NCBI GenBank assembly: GCA_963691705.1
Contig: OY829537.1
Span: 73,925,352-73,989,351 of the forward strand
Length of the DNA: 64,000 nt
From: Viola odorata
Taxonomy: Eukaryota > Streptophyta > Magnoliopsida > Malpighiales > Violaceae
Direction of reading: 5' to 3'
The notes beneath the pieces were generated by a model. The model was not told the DNA's origin, made no database searches, and worked only from the letters and a program-made list of their open reading frames with translations. Shown one piece after another: positions 57,710-64,000 of the stretch; position 1 is the first letter of the stretch; each line of letters begins with the position of its first letter. Both the position numbers and the translations under genes were made by a program.

Positions 57710-57918
57710 GTCGCCCTAAAAGCATATTGTTAGCAGGTCGGATCTCTATCACTTGGAAAGTCAAAGTGAAGGTGTGTAGCCCAATGACCATAGGCAGATC
57801 AGTATACCCAATGATCTCTTTGAAAGTTCCATAAAAAATTCTAGCCATCATCTCACCCGGCTTCATATCTAACATATCAACTGGAAGTTATTCCAGGACA
57901 TTCTTAGGCATGCATTTA
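57710..57918 (-). pseudogene. Host Ogre protease, N-terminal part
   Basis: The minus strand from 57918 reads MPKNVLE, a stop, LPVD, then MKPGEMMARIFYGTFKEI, DLPMVIGLHTFTLTF and PANNMLLGR, which is the Ogre retropepsin with its flap and LLGR motif. It is cut on both sides, by the solo LTR at 57709 and by the gypsy element at 57919, which sits just before the MPK word that follows the catalytic DxGSxxN segment. Confidence 0.8.
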
Positions 57919-59219
57919 TGATACAATCCTAGCCCCTTGGCACGCTCACAACGCACCCTTAGGGCCGATCGAACCAAGATGTCAAGCCAAGAACGTCATG
58001 AAGTAACCAGCAAGGTTAATAAAACCTCTACACATAGAAACAAGGCAGGAGACGCTGCTGGATCAAGCCTTTAGGCGAAGGATGACATAGAAGGTAGCTT
58101 GGAAGCTCCTATCGCATACCTTGACATCCACATGAGCCAAATCATGGAAGCGATGCTTCAATCAGAGATACGACACATATACAAGACAAATTGGAGTCTT
58201 AGGAGAGTCTTCGCCAAGTTTGAGGGTATTTAGACGAGTAAAATGTATGATGGCTCATTGCTACATTTTCGCATGCAAGTGTTATAGGTGCAGACGCAAC
58301 CAGCACTTGCGCTCGAGCCAATTCAGTCATATAGAATCTAAAGGATCGTGATCCACTTGGATTCATAAACTTCAAGATTCTAGAAAGCCTGTGTCCAAAT
58401 TTCAGCCCAAACTCACGAGCTGTTTGAGAGATAGCTTAGAGCTACATTTTCACGGACATAGTCGTACTCGGATTCAGACTTCCAAATGCGTCAGTAAATG
58501 TCATACGCGTTATTTCGGACCTGTTCATCCAGGACTAGGAAGAGAGCACCCTTCACGCTATTTTCAGATGTCTACTTTCGTTTGGGACATGTTTCAGCCC
58601 AATCGGATGAGCGGATCAAAAGTTAGCATGGGTCGACATTTTGGTCAACAATATGAATGCAAGGTAGCATGCAACTTGAGGATTGTAGCCAAGCTTGGAG
58701 TCCAGCTGTGCGAAAGCTATTCTAGAGCTTCTGGAATGTTTTTAAATATTTCTTAATAAGTTATTAGAATTATTTCCTAGATAGAACTCCTACTTCTAGT
58801 AGAATTAGAACTTGTAACTTGTATTGGCGTTTTATCCTATTTATAGAGCTGATTGAGCTCATAATAATAAAATACCATGAATATTAATCAAATTGAGAGT
58901 TTTTCTTTGAGAGTAGTTTACTCTGTTGTTCATGTGTGAACCTTGTTCTTAATTGAGTCCGAACACTCGGTTAGATCGCAAGTAAAACTCGAATGTTCAA
59001 ACCCCATTGATTCGTCGCCCGAGGTTGATATTCATCAGTTGAATATAGGTTGAGGGATCATTTCAAGAACCTCACTTGAAATCGATTAGGTTTCTTAGCA
59101 CAGGTTGCTAAGAGGTCTAAGCTCGTACTTGTTGAGTTTATCTTCCGCATTCGAAATCCAAGCCTTGAACTAGATCACAAATTGAAGAATACGCACACTA
59201 GGTAACTAGGATCGTATCA
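57919..59219 (+). mobile_element. 5' LTR of the gypsy element
   Basis: A 1301-bp LTR ending CTAGGATCGTATCA. A TATA-like CCTATTTATAGAGC lies near 58837-58850. The first 540 bases match the 3' LTR fragment at 63462-64000 at roughly nine of ten positions by eye. Confidence 0.88.
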
Positions 59220-59236
59220 ATTAGTAGTGGAGCTTA
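59220..59236 (+). other. PBS-like sequence after the 5' LTR
   Basis: ATTAGTAGTGGAGCTTA is a diverged form of a TGGTATCAGAGC-like initiator-Met primer site. A better match (TGGTAGCGGAGC) lies at 59899-59910. Confidence 0.5.
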
Positions 59237-59240
59237 AAGC

Positions 59241-59896
59241 TGATACGAGCGTGGACCCGCCCATATGCTCACACCTCGCCCTCGAAAGGCCACCTGCGTG
59301 GCTTGGTGATATGAGTGTGGCCATCATGCCTCACCCACGAAAGGCCACTCGTGTGGCCTACCTTTCCCCGAACGCGTGCAAATAGAAGGAGGGAAATATG
59401 GGATGACGTGATCACGCCTAAAATAGAAGGGATAACGTGATCACGTTATCGAATCGGCAGAAATGTGATTAGGTCATTTTAAGTGGCTTTTCAGCCTTGT
59501 TTTGTAATAACTATAAATAGATAGAGATAGGTCAGAATTAAGGGTCTTTCTCTTCAAAGAACACTTCACCTTAAGTGAGATTAGGGTTTTATATTTCTTT
59601 CATCTTATTCCAAATTCAGGTTGCTCAAGCAAGCCTTGAGAGGGTCGGATTGGTATTAGAGATCCTTGCGTTCTTTGTGACAAGGTTTCCTAAACTAGAG
59701 TTAGGAGGGTTTGTCGTAGATTGCAAGTTTTTTTCTTGTTTATGATCTATTAATACAATATCAATTCCATTTTTGCATTAACACTTCGCTTCATCATCTA
59801 TTCCGTCGTCGTCAACCAATCTCTCATCGAAGGCTAGATCCTTGTTTTCCATAAGCGTTCGGTTCCATCCATCAAAATGGAACCAAGATCATATCA
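59241..59896 (+). mobile_element. Second LTR-like unit inside the gypsy leader
   Basis: TGATACGAGCG at 59241 and GATCATATCA ending at 59896 form LTR-like tips, a TATA box (CTATAAATAG) lies near 59511-59520, and a PBS-like TGGTAGCGGAGC follows at 59899. No target duplication is seen. It may be a solo LTR, the true 5' LTR of a nested relative, or chance. A roughly 57-bp block (ATCTATTCCGTCGTCGTCAACC) near its end recurs at about 60015-60070. Confidence 0.4.
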
Positions 59897-60866
59897 TGTG
59901 GTAGCGGAGCTTCATGGCTGCCTTCTAGGTTGATTTTTCTTATTTTAAACCATAGAAATTATCTTGTTTATCAACATCAATCTAATATCTATTCCGCTGC
60001 ATCACTCCATCTTCACATCATCATCTATTCGGTCGTCATCAACCAATCTCTCATCGAAGGCATTCAAAGGTATCTATCCAATCTATCCTTTACTGTTTTT
60101 AATTATTTTCAATTGTTGAGATTGATTCTTCTTCTATCTGATCTAAATCAATCTCCTTGTGTCCCGTGTGTTAGTTATTTGTGTGTCAAGTCGATCTAGG
60201 GTTTCTAGATCTTTGTGTGTGCAAATCATTGTGCGATTTGTAGTGTCTTTCAAATACAAAAATCTGTCCCCAAAGTGTCAAGAAAAAGAGTCACAAAAAT
60301 CCAAAGTGTCTTTATTTTAATTGTTGTTTAGTTTCATTCAAAGAGTCAAAAAAATTATTCAAAAACCAAACAGAAATAAAATACAAAATACTAGAAGGTG
60401 TTTCGAAGCTATTGCAAAAAGAATCATTCAATTTGGTGGTCGGATTCAAAAGATATCAAAGGTACAAACCCTAGATTGCACACATACACATCATTCACGA
60501 TTTTATGAATTGTTTTGAGTAATTCAAGTTAACTTGAACTTTTATTGATTTCTAACATTATCTTCTACTCCAGTTGTGTATTTTTTTAGTTGATTGCTCT
60601 TGCAACTACTCAAGTATTCAACATCCATGATTCTTTCGTAGCTAGTTTTCTTTGTGTGTCTTCTTGGAAGATTTTCTTCAAATTCTTGAGTCTTTCTATA
60701 ACGGTTCAAGTGCAGGGATAATTGAGAGAAGAATACTGCCAAGAAAAAGTGAGTGACTTGTGAGAGCATCAGAGAGATTAAACACGAGAGTAAGCACGTG
60801 AGGGAATGCTAGGTTTAGTATAATTTTACGCTTTTACTTTTGTTGTGAATTTCAGGAAAAATAGGT

Positions 60867-61740
60867 ATGACGAACCAAGTTTTTAGCAAAAGAGAGATGA
60901 AAACCCTGAACAATATCATGGCTCGACTTAATGAGATGGATGAGAGACTAAGGGTTGTCACGGATAATTTTAGGACCAAGGTCGAGATACCTAAGGAAAG
61001 AATGCCGAGTAAGCATTTGGTCCAAAACGCTAATATTATTGGTTCATCAAACTGTCACGCATTTGGTATGCCATAACTAGATAGTAAAAATAAGAGCTCA
61101 CTTGATGATCTAGTCAAGAGAGTTAAAGGCAGAGAGGAGGTAGTACCAAGGCGCACATACGAGCCAAGGGTTGCCGAGGCGAACCCTAGGCGCGCGCCAC
61201 AACGCGAAACCCTATTGCGCACTATGGTGCATGATAGTCAAGCAACTTGTAGACAAGGATTTGGAGAGCATGATAATGCTAGAACGCTGGTCACCCAGCA
61301 TCACTTGAGTGTACAAGGAAAGGCAGAAGTGTTTGTTGAGAAAAAAGAAGGGTTATTTCACACTCGTTGCCTAGTTAAAGAGAGGATGTGCTCGTTAACT
61401 ATCAACGATGGGAGTTCGGCGAACTATGAAAGCACATTGCTTGTAGACAAGTTGAACCTCACACTATTGAGCATCCAAAACCCTACTTGCTGCAATGTAT
61501 GGATAGTGGTAGAGAGTGGAAGGTAACTAAGCAAGTTTCAGTTGCATTCTCTATTAGAAAATATAAGGATGAAATCCTTTGCGATGTGATACCGATATGG
61601 TCGAGTCATATCGTTCTTAATCAACCATGGCAGCAAGATAGAAGAACCACTCATGGAGGGGAGAACGGCCTTTACAAGTTGGTAAAGGATGGCTGAAAGT
61701 TCTCATTAGCTCCGCTAAAGCCTCTTGAAATCCTTGAGGA
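60867..61740 (+). pseudogene. Gypsy gag remnant and protease
   Basis: Starts MTNQVFSKREMKTLNNIMA; a TAG at 61074-61076 interrupts it but the same frame goes on to 61526 with HTRCLVKERMCSLTINDGS, the retropepsin active-site segment. A frameshift then leads to KVTKQVSVAFSIRKYKDEI and CDVIPIWSSHIVL at 61487-61696. The usual LLGRPWQ reads VLNQPWQ. The major gag domain and zinc knuckle are missing. Confidence 0.75.
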
Positions 61741-62640
61741 TAAAAAAATGACTAATGGAGAAGTATGCCGAATGGGAAGTCGCTAGAGATATTGAAAGAA
61801 AAAAAGAGGAATTGAGAGATAAAAAGGAGAGAATGAGTGAAAAAAATGAGCCCCCATGAACAGAGTGAGCATGGGAAGAGAATGAGTTAACAAAACAACC
61901 CCCATGAAAAGAGTGAGCATGGAAAAGAGATGACAACAAAAACAACCCGCATGAAAAGAGCGAGCATGCGAAAAGAGATGAGAGTTTAAAACACTTGCAT
62001 GAAAATAGAGAACATACAGAGAGTGGCATTTTTGAAAAAAGAGAGATGTGTGTTTACGCCAAGAGAGAACAAGAGAGGGACACATTATATATGCGAAAAA
62101 TCTATTTTGGCACAAGTCACAAAAAACTAAATTTTTGGCCATTGCGCTATGATATTTCTAACCCTAATCCATTTCTTTTCTCTTCTATTGTTGTTTGTCC
62201 TAATGTGCAGAGAAAGAGAAGGATGTTGGCAGAAGAGAAGTCTGATTCCTTACTGCCAAGGAAACGAAAGGAGCACCAATCGCTTATAGTAAGTGTTTCG
62301 GCAAACTCTAGCCGAAAAGGTACATTGTAGGTTTCTTCTCTGAAATCTAATTTGGGTGAGTATGCAAACCTTCTTGATTTATATGAGACTGATTTTAAAA
62401 TTAATTTAGTCAATGAGGAATGTGTACAAGAGCCAAAGGCTAAATTATATGCCTTGAAGACTCATTGCGCTTTTGCAAGCGATTTGGCATGTTGGCTAGA
62501 CCGAGAGATGTGTACTCGTTCCCTAACACAAAGTTATATGAATTTTCACATGCATTTATTTTATATAATTAGTCTGCCATGTGTGAAATGATAAATTTGT
62601 GGGTAAGTCGACTGGGCTTGAGGGAAGTCTATTCAAGCGA
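61741..62640 (+). other. Gypsy linker with 48-bp repeats, then unidentified sequence in place of RT
   Basis: Four copies of a 47-48-bp unit (CATGAAAAGAGTGAGCATGG) have their CATG at 61855, 61903, 61950 and 61998, within the Lys/Glu-rich linker that follows protease in this group. The stretch then reads CVYAKREQERDTLYMRK, as the linker does before RT, but RT does not follow. A short frame at 62352-62591 has no recognised domain. Confidence 0.6.
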
Positions 62641-63461
62641 AATCGCTTATATAGGTTGCATAACCTTTTGTGAAATTTTGATGAGCTTGATGTGTTTGAT
62701 GGTTTGATACATCATTGGGGTACATCTATTACTAGTATATTCTTTAAGGATGTTATACTTTCACATGTTGTTCCTTGAAGTATTGTTAGTAATCATAGGG
62801 AGGAGTCACTTAGCGACTCATGGATGGAATTGTGGAGGACGCCGAGCACGAAGATGCTAATTAAGACAGATTATCAACCACAATTTGGAGTTTCAAGAAA
62901 AGTGGATCAATGGACACTTGAGTCCTCATGGCATGTTTCAGTTTGTAAGTATAAATTCACATGGAAGGAATGCCTTCAATTTATTTTATTTACTTACTAT
63001 CTTGCGACACATGCTACTATTTTTGGACTATTATTTAAACTCATGAATTGTTTCATTCTTATGACATTATTCGATTTAATATTGCTGCCTTTAAGTGGTA
63101 GCAAAAGGATCGAAGTAATGCGGATAGGCCATGGACAAGCCAAGCGTTATGCTGTGCACTTGAATGTCAAGATGGCAACTTTGAGAGACCATGGAAGGAT
63201 GAGTGAATCCTTCAAGATAGGAGCTTGGGTTTGGCAGCGCTTACACCGGAGACCGTTCCCAACCCGAGTTCAAGCAAGTGTGACCGCTTGGGGCGATGGT
63301 CTTATTCGATGCATTGACATGTTCAAAGACGTTGCTGCCAAGATGGATCTACAAGGTTGGTATGATTTGATTCTTGATTATTTAAATATTACAAACTTAA
63401 GGTATTGTGGTGCAGGTCTAAAATTAGATTCGAGGGTGAATCTTTTCGAAGGGGAAGGGAA
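62641..63461 (+). pseudogene. Degenerate gypsy integrase, C-terminal half
   Basis: Weak but ordered similarity: DVILSHVVP and SIVSNHREESLSDSWMELW (core), then in 62824-63621 KIGAWVWQRLHRRPFPTR and SVTAWGDGLIRC, which correspond to the GDWVW...KERFP...GDGPF segment of plant gypsy integrases. The frame then reads DSRVNLFEGEGND and enters the LTR. Catalytic residues cannot be traced. Confidence 0.6.
63446..63461 (+). other. Polypurine tract of the gypsy element
   Basis: CGAAGGGGAAGGGAA directly precedes the TGATACGATCCTAG start of the 3' LTR and overlaps the end of the integrase frame. Confidence 0.8.
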
Positions 63462-64000
63462 TGATACGATCCTAGCCCTGTGGCACGCGCACAACGCACC
63501 CTTAGGGCCGATCGAACCAAGACATCGAGCCAAGGACATCACAAAGCAACCAATGAGGTTAATACAACCTCTACACATAAAAACAAGGCAGGAGACGTTG
63601 CTGGATCAAGCCTTTAGGTGAAGGATGACATGAAAGGTAGCTTGGAAGCTCCTATCACACACCTTCACATCTATATGAGCCAAATCATGGAAGCGAGGCT
63701 TCAATTAGAGATCCGTTACATATACAAAATAGATTAGAGTCTTAGGAGAGTCATCACCAAGTTTGAGGGCATTTGGAAGAGTAAAATGTAAGATGGCTCA
63801 TTGCTATATTTTCACATGCAAGTGTCCTATGCGCAGACGCAACCAACACTTGCACCTAAGCCAATTCAGTCATATAGAATCCAAACGCTCATGATCCACC
63901 TGGATTTATAAACTTAAAGATGCTAGAAAGCCTGTGTCTAAATTTCAGTGCAAACGCATGAGCCGTTTGAGAGATAGCTCGAAGCTACATTTTCACGGAC
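63462..64000 (+). mobile_element. 3' LTR of the gypsy element (truncated by the window edge)
   Basis: Starts TGATACGATCCTAGCCC and follows the 5' LTR collinearly to the end of the window; about 760 more bases are expected beyond it. Confidence 0.88.

Larger units (their letters stand above)
57919..64000 (+). mobile_element. Ty3/gypsy retrotransposon lacking RT, running off the window
   Basis: LTRs at 57919-59219 and from 63462, with the tips TGATACAATCCTAG and CTAGGATCGTATCA forming a near-perfect 14-bp inverted pair. Internal order is PBS-like site, a second LTR-like unit, a short gag-protease, a repeat-rich linker, a non-pol stretch and a degenerate integrase. Reverse transcriptase and RNase H are not visible. 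The left flank ATTTA (57914-57918) is the expected target duplication; its partner would lie beyond the window. Confidence 0.85.

Overview
The window reads as nuclear DNA of a flowering plant, probably a eudicot. It is AT-rich and intron-bearing, carries a plant-type PPR gene, and is dominated by plant transposon families: LINEs, Ty3/gypsy elements of Athila and Tat/Ogre type, a hAT element and a Ptta/En/Spm-type transposase relic. I cannot name the species from sequence alone. No CRISPR, operon or prokaryotic feature is present, and I recognised no tRNA or rRNA gene.

Layout. 1-3.1 kb: a damaged PPR gene (minus strand). 3.1-10.2 kb: AT-rich intergenic DNA with a dead LINE reverse transcriptase fragment (4.5-5.8 kb), LTR-like stretches and short tandem repeats. 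10.2-14.7 kb: a broken plant transposase gene split by a complete hAT-type element (10394-13505, 8-bp target duplication) that holds a cyclophilin exon fragment. 15.8-17.6 kb: the 3' half of a second LINE. 17.6-30.1 kb: retroelement debris, namely an Athila-type LTR, an Ogre-type LTR piece, a rearranged Athila pol plus third ORF, and the 5' end of a Tat-type element on the minus strand. 31.2-34.0 kb: the best intact gene, four exons, conserved-looking but unrecognised. 34.1-36.3 kb: the 5' end of another Tat-type element.

36.5-64 kb is one nested retrotransposon stack. The host is a minus-strand Ogre-type element, with its 3' LTR at 36457-38259 plus 54589-55324 and protease coding at 55.4-57.9 kb. 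It was hit three times. A plus-strand Ogre-type element (38260-54583, TSD AGAAG) entered its 3' LTR beside the TATA box. A solo LTR (56123-57709) entered its protease motif. A gypsy element (57919 to beyond the window) entered the protease a few codons upstream. The plus-strand Ogre was itself hit by a 3.8-kb LTR-flanked element (43783-47598, TSD ACACT) that contains three antisense gene-like ORFs.

Functionally, only the four-exon gene looks able to make a full-length protein. The PPR gene has a frameshift, an internal stop and no in-frame start. The transposons form a record of successive insertion and decay: almost every pol gene has stops, frameshifts or whole domains missing. The points most worth following up are the antisense ORF set in the 43.8-47.6 kb element, the gene fragment inside the hAT element, and the opposed LTR promoters created by the Ogre-into-Ogre insertion.
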